From Taklimakanibacter albus (GTDB lineage: Bacteria; Pseudomonadota; Alphaproteobacteria; Rhizobiales; Aestuariivirgaceae): a stretch of DNA of 64,000 bases. The stretch lies in the NCBI RefSeq assembly GCF_016595235.1, contig NZ_JAENHL010000008.1, positions 1,262,624 through 1,326,623 on the forward strand, given 5' to 3'. Below, in pieces: positions 17,068-26,293 of this stretch; within the stretch, counting starts at the first letter, position 1, and the number at the start of each line of letters is the position of its first letter. Made by a program: the position numbers and the translations under genes. The notes under the pieces are model-generated. The model was not told the DNA's origin. It was given only the letters and a program-made list of their open reading frames with translations, and ran no database searches.

Positions 17068-17859
17068 TTAGTCGACCACGACTACCTGTTCAAGGTGAAT
17101 ATCGCCGGCGACCATGGTGAGGGTCAAAGGCTTGCCCTTGAGGGAGGCCGGGTCCTTCAGCCCGTCGACCGGCAACTGCACGACCGCCTTGTCGGCGGTC
17201 CGGCGCGGGGCACGGAAATAGGCGAAATCATTACCCTCGACGAAGATGTCGAGATCGCCATCGAAACCCTCGCCGGCAAGGCTGACCGCCAAAGCCGGCT
17301 TGCCGCCCGCCTCACCGATCGTGGCGCGGGCGACGCGGAAGCGCGCACCCGCATCGGCCTTTTGCGGCACGCGGGCGGCGAAGGCGGCGATGAGGCTCGC
17401 ATCGGCGGGGCTCGCGTCCTTCTGCAACAGATCGGCGTCGAACTTGGCGGGGATGCAGACGACATCACAGACGCCAAAAAAGGCTTCGAGCGCCAGATCC
17501 ATGGGCCGGCCCGCCTGTTCCGGGGTGACATCGAGCGGGAAGACGACACGTTCCTTGTAGCCGACCGTTTCGCCGCCATCGTCGCTATAACGCTTGGGCG
17601 CCGGCCACAGGATACTGACCGACTTGACGTTCTTCGAGCCGGCCCAATCGAATTGCGGCGGCACGCCGGCGTCACCCGGCATGCGCCAATAGGTCTTCCA
17701 GCCCTGCTCGAGAGTAATGTCGAGACCGGCGCGCCAGATGCCGTTCTGCGTCTCGCCGCTGATGAGCCGTACCGTGTAATGCCGGCCCGTTTCCGCGCGC
17801 GCGGCGAGCGACAGGGCCGGCAGGCCGAAGGCGGCAATAAGGAGCTGGCGTCTCTTCAT
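17068..17859 (-). CDS. DsbD alpha-domain protein (periplasmic thiol-redox)
   Basis: 263 residues, signal peptide (KRRQLLIAAFGLPALSLAARA), then a domain like the N-terminal DsbD-alpha/DsbC fold of protein-disulfide reductases, recognised by WKTYWRMPGDAGVPPQFDW and the cysteine pair in GVCDVVCIPAK (about residues 135-145). In DsbD this domain passes electrons to periplasmic thiol partners; here the membrane beta and thioredoxin gamma domains are absent, so the electron source must be another protein. Directly upstream of the peroxiredoxin gene. Confidence 0.82.
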   Translation of the reverse strand: MKRRQLLIAAFGLPALSLAARAETGRHYTVRLISGETQNGIWRAGLDITLEQGWKTYWRMPGDAGVPPQFDWAGSKNVKSVSILWPAPKRYSDDGGETVGYKERVVFPLDVTPEQAGRPMDLALEAFFGVCDVVCIPAKFDADLLQKDASPADASLIAAFAARVPQKADAGARFRVARATIGEAGGKPALAVSLAGEGFDGDLDIFVEGNDFAYFRAPRRTADKAVVQLPVDGLKDPASLKGKPLTLTMVAGDIHLEQVVVVD

Positions 17860-18012
17860 CTGTGGCTCTTATCCAGATTGTTCCATAAAATGTGGCGGCG
17901 CCGGGGCCAAATCAACTTCGAATATACGCCCATCAACTTAATGTCAGATTGACCGCTTTGCGCCGGGCCCAAATAGTCCTATTCTAAGGGCAGTAGCAAA
18001 GGGTGGAGTTCC

Positions 18013-18600
18013 ATGAAAAAATCATCCTTTCTCGACGGGCAGATGCTGATCGCCATGCCGGGCATGAGCGATCCCCGTTTCGACAGATCGGTCATCTTCA
18101 TGTGCGCGCATTCCGACAATGGCGCCATGGGCATCATCGTCAATAAAAGGGCGCCGATGATCTCGTTCAGCGAGCTCCTCGAGCGGCTCGACATCATGCC
18201 CCAGGAAAGCCGGATCAAGCTGCCCGACGACGTGCAATCCATGCTGGTGCAGTTCGGCGGGCCGGTGGAACCCGGCCGGGGCTTCGTGCTGCACACATCC
18301 GATTACTTCTCCGCCGACACGTCGCTGCCGATCGATGAGCGTGTGGCGCTGACGGCGACGCTCGACATATTGCGCGCCATTGCCGGCGGCCAGGGACCGC
18401 GGCGGTCGCTGCTGGCGCTTGGTTATGCCGGCTGGGCGCCAGGCCAGCTCGAGGACGAAATTCAACGCAATGGCTGGCTCTCCTGCGCGGCCGATGAAGA
18501 CCTTCTCTTCGGCAGCGATCTCGACAGCAAATATGTGGGCGCGCTGCACAAGATCGGGGTCGACCCGGCCATGCTCTCTTCGCAAGCGGGCCACGCCTGA
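18013..18600 (+). CDS. YqgE/AlgH family protein
   Basis: 195 residues of the conserved UPF0301/DUF179 family. Motifs are [49 protein letters not shown] and [16 protein letters not shown]. The biochemical role is not settled; in Pseudomonas AlgH influences alginate production. Full length, own promoter region of about 150 bp, AT-richer than the surroundings. The start ATG is preceded by GGTGGAG. Confidence 0.93.
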   Translation: MKKSSFLDGQMLIAMPGMSDPRFDRSVIFMCAHSDNGAMGIIVNKRAPMISFSELLERLDIMPQESRIKLPDDVQSMLVQFGGPVEPGRGFVLHTSDYFSADTSLPIDERVALTATLDILRAIAGGQGPRRSLLALGYAGWAPGQLEDEIQRNGWLSCAADEDLLFGSDLDSKYVGALHKIGVDPAMLSSQAGHA

Positions 18601-18629
18601 TCTAAGCGTAATGGCTTAGGAAGAGTCGC

Positions 18630-20546
18630 TCAGCGCTCGACGGTCATTGCCCCTTTTGCGACCGTGACGCAGGATAATACCCACCCCTCGGCCCGCTCTT
18701 GCGCCGTGAGCACACTCATCTCCGGGTCGATCGCGGTCTCGGCGAGCGCGATCCCCTCATGCCGGGTGACCTTGCACTTGCACGTGCCGCACAGCCCCAT
18801 CTCGCAGGACGAGGCGACGGCGAGGCCCGCCTGGCGCATCACCTCGAGCAGCACCGGCGCCCCCTGGCCGCAGACTTCCTTGCCGCTCACCGCAAGGGTC
18901 ACCTCGTAGGTCCCCGCCTCGACATGGGCGCGCGGCGCCGCCGTAAATCTCTCCGCCGCGAAACGGGCGAAATCGAAGCCCGGAACCTGCGCGAGCAGCG
19001 CCCGCACATGTTCGATGAAGGGTTCCGGCCCGCAAGCGAGGACCTGACGCCCGGCAAGATCGGGAACCGTCTCCTGCAGCAGCGCGAGGCCGAGGCGACC
19101 GCGCCGCGCAGGCGCCGCCGCCCCGTCCCCCGTGATGGTGACGACCGCCGTGAAGCGATCAGGGAAACGCCGCGCCAGGTCGGCGATAGCCTCGGCGAAA
19201 ATGACATTGCCGCCGTCGCGCGCCGAATGGAGGAACACGATATCGACCGGCAGCCCGCGCTCGAGGAGCCAGCGCGCCATCGACATCATCGGCGTGATGC
19301 CGCTGCCCGCCGACAGCATCAGGAGCTTCGGGTGGGGATGATCCTCGATGGTGAACTGGCCATAAGGCCCGCGCGCGGCGAGCCGCATTCCGGGCCGCAT
19401 CGTCTCATGCAGCCATTGCGAGGCGCCGCCATCGCTGCCGCGCTTCACCGTGATGGAAATCCGCTCCGGATAATGGGGCGAAGATGAAATCGTGTAGGAC
19501 CGGCGCAGGGCGCCGGACCGATGGGGAATGTCGAAGACCATGAACTGGCCGGCCCGATAGGGCGGCAGCGGCCGGTCGGGCGCGGTGAAATGGAAGCTGC
19601 GGCAGTCTGCCGTTTCTTCGACCACCTCGGCGCAAACGAGGGTCAGCGCATCGGTGCGCTGAGCGCCACGGCTTTCCTCGAGCAGCGCCAGGCGCAACGA
19701 GTCACGGTGATAGAGCCGCGGCGGCGGCGCGATGCGCGGCTCCTGCCAGGCGAGAACCTCGACTTCATCCGCCGCGGTGATGCGGCCGAGCACGCGCGGC
19801 ACCAGAAACTGGCCGAAATAGACATTGCCGTCATCGCCGCGCCGGAAACTATGCAGGGTGCGCAACGGCTCATGGCGCGGATGGCCATCACCGCCGGCGG
19901 GATCACGGGTGGTCATGACGCAGCGGTCGCAGGGCCCGACACAATCGAAAATGCATTCGCCGATGCGGATGCGCGCCCAGCGGTCCTCGATGAAGGGCTC
20001 GCTTGCCTCGACGAGGATATTGGGACGGAAACGCTCGATCTCGAAAGGCTCGACCGCGCGCGCCTCGATCTCGCGCAACGACGCCCGGTTGGCGAGGAGC
20101 AGCGGCGCCGTGTCAGGCAGGAAAACGGAGGCGAAGCGCCCATCGCGCAAGGACCGCGCGGTCCAGCGCGCCAGACGGCAGCTGCGGCCGATGACGGAAG
20201 ACAGCCATTCCGCCGCCCGATCGCCGCAGTCATCGAGCAGAACGTCGCTGCCCCAGATGACGGCCGGCAGCGCGCCGCCGGAGGCGGTGTCGGCGACCAG
20301 CAATTGCGTGCCGCCGGCGCGGTCGCGCAGATGGAGGCCGCCCAGATGCGGCGTCGCTTCGACATTGAGAAGGAACGGCGTGTCGCGCGCGGTGATGCAG
20401 GTGCCGCGATCATCAACCGCCATGAAAACGCGATCGCCCGCGACACCTTCGCCGATGATGTCGAGACTCCCGCGCGCAATGCCGGCGCCCGACTTCAGCG
20501 GATAGAGAAAGAGACCGGTGACGCGGCCCGCCTGAGCGAAGCTCAT
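18630..20546 (-). CDS. MOSC domain fused to FAD/NAD reductase and 2Fe-2S ferredoxin
   Basis: 638 residues in three parts. Residues 1-270: MOSC beta-barrel plus MOSC domain (LYPLKSGAG start; the molybdenum-binding Cys region CVGPCDRCVMTTRDP near residue 203). Residues about 300-530: ferredoxin-NADP reductase type FAD and NAD(P) lobes (RRSYTISSSPHYP, GSGITPMMSMARW near 415, ACGPEPF). Residues about 550-638: plant-type 2Fe-2S ferredoxin (CEMGLCGTCKCKV plus LSCV). This resembles YcbX (MOSC-ferredoxin) with its reductase built in, so it may reduce N-hydroxylated compounds with NAD(P)H unaided; inferred from domains. Start is the ATG at 20546; the frame stays open upstream only because it runs antisense through the next gene. 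Confidence 0.88.
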   Translation of the reverse strand: MSFAQAGRVTGLFLYPLKSGAGIARGSLDIIGEGVAGDRVFMAVDDRGTCITARDTPFLLNVEATPHLGGLHLRDRAGGTQLLVADTASGGALPAVIWGSDVLLDDCGDRAAEWLSSVIGRSCRLARWTARSLRDGRFASVFLPDTAPLLLANRASLREIEARAVEPFEIERFRPNILVEASEPFIEDRWARIRIGECIFDCVGPCDRCVMTTRDPAGGDGHPRHEPLRTLHSFRRGDDGNVYFGQFLVPRVLGRITAADEVEVLAWQEPRIAPPPRLYHRDSLRLALLEESRGAQRTDALTLVCAEVVEETADCRSFHFTAPDRPLPPYRAGQFMVFDIPHRSGALRRSYTISSSPHYPERISITVKRGSDGGASQWLHETMRPGMRLAARGPYGQFTIEDHPHPKLLMLSAGSGITPMMSMARWLLERGLPVDIVFLHSARDGGNVIFAEAIADLARRFPDRFTAVVTITGDGAAAPARRGRLGLALLQETVPDLAGRQVLACGPEPFIEHVRALLAQVPGFDFARFAAERFTAAPRAHVEAGTYEVTLAVSGKEVCGQGAPVLLEVMRQAGLAVASSCEMGLCGTCKCKVTRHEGIALAETAIDPEMSVLTAQERAEGWVLSCVTVAKGAMTVER

Positions 20547-20622
20547 GCACGCACCCTGGGAATGGCAGCGGTGGGGAAACGCATCATACGAAACAAAGCT
20601 CCAACATAGAAATCCCGGGCCT

Positions 20623-23600
20623 CTAAGATTCAGCCGGCGACTGATCCTTGTTCTGCGCCTTGCGGCGCAATTTCCGGCCAAGCCGGCTCGCCCTTTCCTT
20701 CTGCGCAGCCTCGTCCTCGGGCGTCGTTTCCGCTTCGGCCGAGGGCGCCTCATCGATTGCAGCCTCGCCCTCCTCCAGCACGGGCGGCTCGTCTTCCGCT
20801 CCAGCATTCTCCTCGGCTTCCAGGGGCTCTTCCGGCAAAGGCGCCCGGTCCAGCTCGCGCAATCTGTCGAGGCTGAGCAGCTCTTCCGGCTCGGGAGATT
20901 CGAGAGCCGCGGGCGGTTCGTCCAGCAGGTCCGTCTCTGCCGCGACATCATCGAGTTCGGGGATTTCGGCCGGTTCCGCCGCTTTCACGCGGGCTCCGGA
21001 CCGGGGCGCCATGGGGGCGATACCCGGCATGGGGCGATGCGTTCCCGGAGCCGGGTCCGATCTGAAAAGATCCGTGCTTTCCTCGGCCGTTTCGACCGGG
21101 GCCGACGGCTGGCGGGGCGGCGGCGCAAGCGGGTTTTCCGGCGCCTTGCGCGCGGCGGCGGCGGTTCGTCCGAAGACCGGCGGCGTCAAGGGCGGCAGCA
21201 TGACCACCGGCGGCTTCTCCACCTTGCGGGGCGACGGCGCGACGGTCTCGGCAGGCTCGGCGCTAGCCTCCGGCTTCTCGGCAACCGGGACGGACTGCGG
21301 CGCCGGAGCCTTGGCGGGCGCTGGTGTCTGGACCGGCGACAAAGGCTCAGGCACGCGTACATTGGATGTGCCCGCCATGCGCTCCCACAAGGTGTCGATG
21401 GCGGTCTTGTGGCGCGCGGCGCTGAACGGCACGCCGGCCAATACATCGACGACCTGTTTCGAGGTCATCGGCTCGCCGATGAAATAACCCTGGCCGAAAT
21501 CGCAGGAGAGCGCCCCCAGCCGGTCGACATCGTCCTGCGATTGGATCCCTTCGGCGACGACGATGAGGCCCAGATCATGGGCGAGCAGAATGATCGATTC
21601 CAGGATGAGCGCCGCCTTGGCGTCGTCGCTTTCAACCTCGACGAAGCTGCGGTCGATCTTCAGCGTGTCGAAGGGGAGCCGGCGCAGCGTCGACAGGGAC
21701 GAATAGCCGGTGCCGAAATCATCACAGGCCAGGCCGATGCCCATCTGCTTCAGCCGGTCGAGAATCTGGATCACCTTTTCCGGGCTCTCCATGACAACTG
21801 ATTCAGTAACCTCGATCTTGAGCGTGTCGCGCACCAGGTTCTCGCGGGTGAGCAGCGACTTCACATCATCAATCAGATCGGCGGCGAGGAACTGGGTCGA
21901 AGATACATTGACGGCCACGAAGAGCGGATCATGCGGCCGGAAAGCGCGCTGCCAGGAGCCGAGCTGGCGGCCGGCCTCGTTGAGCACGTAACGCCCGATA
22001 TCCTTGATGATGCCGGTCGTCTCGGCGACGCCCAGAAAAGCTTCCGGCGAGAGAAGTCCCAGGGTCTTGTGGCGCCAGCGCACCAAGGCCTCGAAGCCGA
22101 CGAGCCCCATGTCGGCGAGCCGCGCTACCGGCTGATAGAGAACCTCGATCTCGTTGCGCTCGAGCGCCCGGCGCAATTCCTGTTCCAGCACCACGAGCTC
22201 GGTACGGTCGTCGCGCATCGCCTCGCGGAAGAATTCGACCGTGTCCTTGCCGCGCCGCTTGGCTTCGTAAAGCGCCACGGCGGCATCCTTGACCAGCCCT
22301 TCGGCGGTGAGGCTGCCCTCGCGCAACGCCGAAACGCCGATGCTTGCGGTGAGGAAAATTTCCTGCGGGCGCATATTCACCGGCTTCGATACCGTGGCAC
22401 GCACCTTGTCGGTGAAGGGCAGGATATCGCGCGTCGGCCGGTCGCCATGGAAGAGAATGGCGAACTGGTCGCCCGGCATGCGCGCCACCGTGTCATGCTC
22501 GCTGGCGATGGCGGCGAGCCTTCGGCCGACGATCTTGAGCAGGCCGTCACCGGTCTCGTGGCCGAGCCCGTCATTCACCGCCTTGAAGCGGTCGAGGTCG
22601 ATGAGCATCAGATAGAGATTGTTGACCGGCTTGCGTCCGGCGGCGCTGATCTCACGCTCGATGCGGTCGACGAGCAGCGCCCGATTGGGAAGGCCGGTGA
22701 CGCGGTCATGCACCGCATCGCTCAACAGCTGATCCTGGGCGCGGCGCGTCGCGGTGATGTCGGACAATGTGCCGATGCAGCGGGCCGCCTGCTGATCGGG
22801 CCCCGGAATGGCGCGCGCCCTGAGCAGGAACCAGCGATAGGTGCCGTCGCCGCGGCGCAGGCGGAATTCCTGGGTGAAGCCGCCCTGGCCGCGCCGCTCC
22901 GCCTCCTCGACGGCGGCGAGATAGGCGCCGCGGTCGGCCGGATGGATGAGGTCGAGCCAGACTTCGGGCGCGTTGTCCTTGAGGGCGCCCTTGCGCAGGC
23001 CGAGGATCTTCTCGATGTCCTCGCCGACATGGAGATGCCCCGCCTCCACCTGCCAGTCCCACACGCATTGCTGCGAGGCGGCGAGCGCCAAAGCGCGGCG
23101 CGCATCCTCGGAGAAGAAGCGTTGCGCCATGAAGCCCTGGCCGAAGGCGAATTGCGCCAGAGTGAAGCCCATGGTGAGGAGGACGAGCAGCAGACCCGCC
23201 GACAGCAAAGGCTTGGTGAAGCTGTCGGTGGCGGGGGTGAGAGCCGCGACCGCCGCCAGGATCGTCCAGGCGACCACCATGACCCAGCTGAGGAGCGAGG
23301 CGCGGGCGCGCGCCGCGCCCTCGCGCCACATCACGAAGATGATGAACAGGCCGAAAATCGCCACGGCGGCGAAACACACCCTGGCGATACCGGAGGCGCG
23401 CGCCGGCTCGAACCAGCCATAGACCGGCAAAGCCAGCAGCAGGCCCGCCGCCAGCAGCAGCACATTGCCGGCGACGGGGCGGCGCTTGCGCAGATCGGCG
23501 AAGGAGGCGAGGCACAGAATGAGGCCGACGAGCATGAGCCCTTCGACGACGGCGCGGATCTCGGAGCCGAGCACATATGCCTTCGGCAGCGCATCGTTGA

Positions 23601-24294
23601 TCTGCGGCAGGTAGCCCGCCTCGAGCGCGATGAAGCCGATCGAGGCCCAGATGAAGACCGAGGCGAAGGGAAAGACGGAGATGCTGCGCACCGCATACAG
23701 CGACAGCGCGACGACACCGAGCAGCATGGCGATGCCCAGAATGACTCCACGATAGAAGCCGTTCTGCTCGGCCTTGGAGTCATAGGCGATGCGCTGCCAT
23801 AATTCGATCTCGTCGAGGCCGGCGCGGGTCAGCTCCATGGCGACGGTCACCCGGCCCTGAGGCTCGATGCGCAAGGCGAAGGCGTCGGAATTGGTGACGC
23901 GCAAGGGGGCGATGGTGGCCTGGCCCGCCGCCACGACATTCTGGATGCGCGAGCCGATCGGTTTCGGCCAGAAGACACCCGACCCGGCGAAGCCCTGATG
24001 CGGCGTGGCGACGACCACTTCGCGCGCCTGCGCACCGCTATTGGTCAAGGTCACCACCACCCAGCGATGGACGGGTTCGCTTCCCTTGGCGGGAAGCTCC
24101 ATGAGCAGCCCGGTCTGATCCTCGGCGGTCTTGATCGTCACCACCGGCTTGTCGGTATCGACCGCCAGCAGATGCGGAAACAGATCAATGCTTTGGCCTT
24201 CGAAAACCGAATCCACCGCCTTGTCCTGCGCCATGGCCGGCATGGCGAGGACGAGGAACAAAATGGAGGCAATGGCAACGCGCAGCAGCGCCAT
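20623..24294 (-). CDS. 7TM-PAS-GGDEF-EAL cyclic-di-GMP signalling protein
   Basis: 1223 residues. A signal peptide and a periplasmic beta-sandwich (about 25-180) are followed by seven membrane helices (about 180-390, 7TMR-DISM layout), a PAS domain (about 400-520), GGDEF (about 530-690), EAL (about 700-945) and a long Pro/Ala/Glu-rich, probably disordered tail with a basic end. The GGDEF loop is PGDQF, so cyclase activity is unlikely. The EAL side keeps EALVRW, the Asn/Glu metal ligands, DDFGTGYSS, LKIDRSF and VAEGI, so c-di-GMP phosphodiesterase is the expected activity, sensing a ligand through the periplasmic domain. It is transcribed alone, between MOSC-FNR and rimJ. Confidence 0.92.
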   Translation of the reverse strand: MALLRVAIASILFLVLAMPAMAQDKAVDSVFEGQSIDLFPHLLAVDTDKPVVTIKTAEDQTGLLMELPAKGSEPVHRWVVVTLTNSGAQAREVVVATPHQGFAGSGVFWPKPIGSRIQNVVAAGQATIAPLRVTNSDAFALRIEPQGRVTVAMELTRAGLDEIELWQRIAYDSKAEQNGFYRGVILGIAMLLGVVALSLYAVRSISVFPFASVFIWASIGFIALEAGYLPQINDALPKAYVLGSEIRAVVEGLMLVGLILCLASFADLRKRRPVAGNVLLLAAGLLLALPVYGWFEPARASGIARVCFAAVAIFGLFIIFVMWREGAARARASLLSWVMVVAWTILAAVAALTPATDSFTKPLLSAGLLLVLLTMGFTLAQFAFGQGFMAQRFFSEDARRALALAASQQCVWDWQVEAGHLHVGEDIEKILGLRKGALKDNAPEVWLDLIHPADRGAYLAAVEEAERRGQGGFTQEFRLRRGDGTYRWFLLRARAIPGPDQQAARCIGTLSDITATRRAQDQLLSDAVHDRVTGLPNRALLVDRIEREISAAGRKPVNNLYLMLIDLDRFKAVNDGLGHETGDGLLKIVGRRLAAIASEHDTVARMPGDQFAILFHGDRPTRDILPFTDKVRATVSKPVNMRPQEIFLTASIGVSALREGSLTAEGLVKDAAVALYEAKRRGKDTVEFFREAMRDDRTELVVLEQELRRALERNEIEVLYQPVARLADMGLVGFEALVRWRHKTLGLLSPEAFLGVAETTGIIKDIGRYVLNEAGRQLGSWQRAFRPHDPLFVAVNVSSTQFLAADLIDDVKSLLTRENLVRDTLKIEVTESVVMESPEKVIQILDRLKQMGIGLACDDFGTGYSSLSTLRRLPFDTLKIDRSFVEVESDDAKAALILESIILLAHDLGLIVVAEGIQSQDDVDRLGALSCDFGQGYFIGEPMTSKQVVDVLAGVPFSAARHKTAIDTLWERMAGTSNVRVPEPLSPVQTPAPAKAPAPQSVPVAEKPEASAEPAETVAPSPRKVEKPPVVMLPPLTPPVFGRTAAAARKAPENPLAPPPRQPSAPVETAEESTDLFRSDPAPGTHRPMPGIAPMAPRSGARVKAAEPAEIPELDDVAAETDLLDEPPAALESPEPEELLSLDRLRELDRAPLPEEPLEAEENAGAEDEPPVLEEGEAAIDEAPSAEAETTPEDEAAQKERASRLGRKLRRKAQNKDQSPAES

Positions 24295-24432
24295 TCAACC
24301 TGCCTTTCCGGTCAGACTGGTCAAGCGGGCATCACAATAAGAACCGGCATACACTTTCTGAATCCCGCCTTAAAATGCGAATCAAATCCTGTTGGTATCG
24401 TCAGGCGCCGATAATGGCAAGTTTAGCGGGTT

Positions 24433-25014
24433 TTATCTATCGTCGGCGAGACGGGCGAAAAGCAGGTGATCTTCCCACCGCCCGTTGATCTTGAGGTAGC
24501 GCCGGGCGAGCCCTTCCTGGCGGAATTCGCATTTCGTCAGCAGGCGGATCGATGCCTGATTGACCGGCAGGCAGGCCGCCTCGATCCGGTGCAGATGGAG
24601 ATGCCCGAAAGCGAAGGGCATGAGGGCGTTCAGGGCCGATGTCATATACCCCTGACGCACGAAGGGGCTGCCGATCCAGTAGCCGACCGAGCCCGCCTGG
24701 GCCACGCCACGGCGCACATTCGAGAGCGTGATGGCGCCCATCAGGCGGTCGTCATGGGCGCGGTAGACGAAGAAGGGATAGGCGCTGTCGCTTTCGATGT
24801 CGCGGATATAACGCTTGACCCGGCTCCGGAAGGCGGTGCGGGTCAGATCATCCTGCGGCCAGGCCGGCTCCCACGGCACGAGAAAGGCCCGGCTTTCGAG
24901 GCGCAGCGCCGCCCAGGTCTCGTAATCCGCCATTTCCGGCACGCGCAGCTCGACGCCATCCTGCATCAGGATGGGGGGCAGATCGCGCGCGAAGGGGCTG
25001 CGTAGAAAGACCAT
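24433..25014 (-). CDS. GNAT acetyltransferase, RimJ/RimL-like
   Basis: 193 residues, Gcn5-related N-acetyltransferase with the acetyl-CoA loop in GYWIGSPFVRQGYMTSAL and the RimJ-type C-terminus (HRIEAACLPVNQASIRLLTKCEF). RimJ-type enzymes acetylate protein N-termini, ribosomal S5 in E. coli; the target here is unproven. Stop-start contact with the M16 peptidase gene (shared base 25014) shows translational coupling as the last gene of the coxB-to-rimJ string. Confidence 0.9.
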   Translation of the reverse strand: MVFLRSPFARDLPPILMQDGVELRVPEMADYETWAALRLESRAFLVPWEPAWPQDDLTRTAFRSRVKRYIRDIESDSAYPFFVYRAHDDRLMGAITLSNVRRGVAQAGSVGYWIGSPFVRQGYMTSALNALMPFAFGHLHLHRIEAACLPVNQASIRLLTKCEFRQEGLARRYLKINGRWEDHLLFARLADDR

Positions 25015-26273
25015 CAGGTGAACTGGGCTTTGATCTTATCGTAAGGGGTCAATGTCGAGAGCTGGCCGACCGCGCTCAAGGCCGGCGACTTGCCCCGGAA
25101 CAGGGAATTCGCGAGGCCGGCGACATGATCGGCGGTGACCGCGTCGATCTTGGCAACCAGGGTTTCCATCGCGGGGACCTCGCCGAAAGCCAGGTACTGG
25201 CGGGCGATCTGGTCGGCGCGGCCGGTGGCGCTTTCGAGGCTCATCACCAGGCTCGCCTTGAGCTGCGCCTTGGCGCGCGCCACCTCGACGTCGGTGACGC
25301 CCCTGGCCGCCGACAGCATGACATCGGCGGTGACATCGACGAGCTCCGGCGTGTCGTCGGGCGAGGTCGCGGCATAGACACCGAACTGGCCGGCATCCTC
25401 GTAGGCCGACGCAAAGGAAAACACGCTGTAACAGAGGCCGCGCTTCTCGCGCACCTCCTGGAAGAGGCGCGAGGACATGCCGCCGCCCAAGAGGCTCGAC
25501 AGGACCTGGAGCCGATAGATTTCGGGGTTGCGGTAACCGGGCGCGGCGAAGGAGAGCACCATATGGGTCTGGTCGAGCGGCTTTTGCGCCAGCTCCATAT
25601 GGGAGACGAATTCGGGCCGGTTGCGGCCGGGCGCGCCACCCGGGCTCAGACTGCCGAGCAGCTTCTCGGCCTCGCGCCGCAGCGCCTGGTGATCGATATT
25701 GCCGGCCGCCGCCACCACCATGCGCGACGCCCAGTAATTGCGGTTGCGCCAGGCCAGGATCTCGTCACGCGAGACATTGGCGATGAGGTCGTGCACGCCG
25801 AGGATGGGCCGGCCAAGTGGATGCGAGCCGAAGGCGGCGCTCTGCGCCAGATCGAAGACCAGATCGTCGGGCGTGTCGCCGGCGGCGGCGATCTCCTGAA
25901 GGATAACGTGACGCTCACGCTCGAGCTCGTCGGCGTCGAAAACCGACTCGGTCAGGATGTCGGCCAGGATGTCGAGCGCCTGCGGCCAGTCGTTCTTGAG
26001 GACGCGGGCGTAATAAGTCGTGGTCTCCATGCCGGTCGAGGCATTGATCTCGCCGCCGGCGGATTCGATCTCCTCGGCGATGGCCTGGGCGGAGCGCCTT
26101 TTGGTGCCCTTGAAAGCCATGTGCTCGAGGAAATGCGCGATGCCGTTCTCTTCCGGCAGTTCGTCGCGTGATCCAGCTTTGACCCAGATACCGAGCGCCA
26201 CCGTCTCGAGATGCGGCATGTGGTGGGTTACGACATGCAGCCCGTTATCAAGACGCGAAATTTCAACGCTCAT
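25014..26273 (-). CDS. M16 family zinc peptidase (processing peptidase-like)
   Basis: 419 residues; inverted zinc motif HFLEH at residues 47-51 in HFLEHMAFKGT, with the distal Glu in ERHVILQEIA. Like the mitochondrial processing peptidase beta subunit and rhizobial M16 proteins encoded next to thrC. No signal peptide, so probably cytoplasmic. It follows thrC after 20 nt and overlaps rimJ. Confidence 0.94.
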   Translation of the reverse strand: MSVEISRLDNGLHVVTHHMPHLETVALGIWVKAGSRDELPEENGIAHFLEHMAFKGTKRRSAQAIAEEIESAGGEINASTGMETTTYYARVLKNDWPQALDILADILTESVFDADELERERHVILQEIAAAGDTPDDLVFDLAQSAAFGSHPLGRPILGVHDLIANVSRDEILAWRNRNYWASRMVVAAAGNIDHQALRREAEKLLGSLSPGGAPGRNRPEFVSHMELAQKPLDQTHMVLSFAAPGYRNPEIYRLQVLSSLLGGGMSSRLFQEVREKRGLCYSVFSFASAYEDAGQFGVYAATSPDDTPELVDVTADVMLSAARGVTDVEVARAKAQLKASLVMSLESATGRADQIARQYLAFGEVPAMETLVAKIDAVTADHVAGLANSLFRGKSPALSAVGQLSTLTPYDKIKAQFT

Positions 26274-26293
26274 ACAGCACCCAGACCCAACCC

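Noticed and set aside
20547-20951. N-terminal extension of the MOSC-FNR gene
   Set aside because: The extra 135 residues are Arg/Pro-rich and antisense to the end of the GGDEF-EAL gene; the MOSC domain begins properly at the ATG at 20546.
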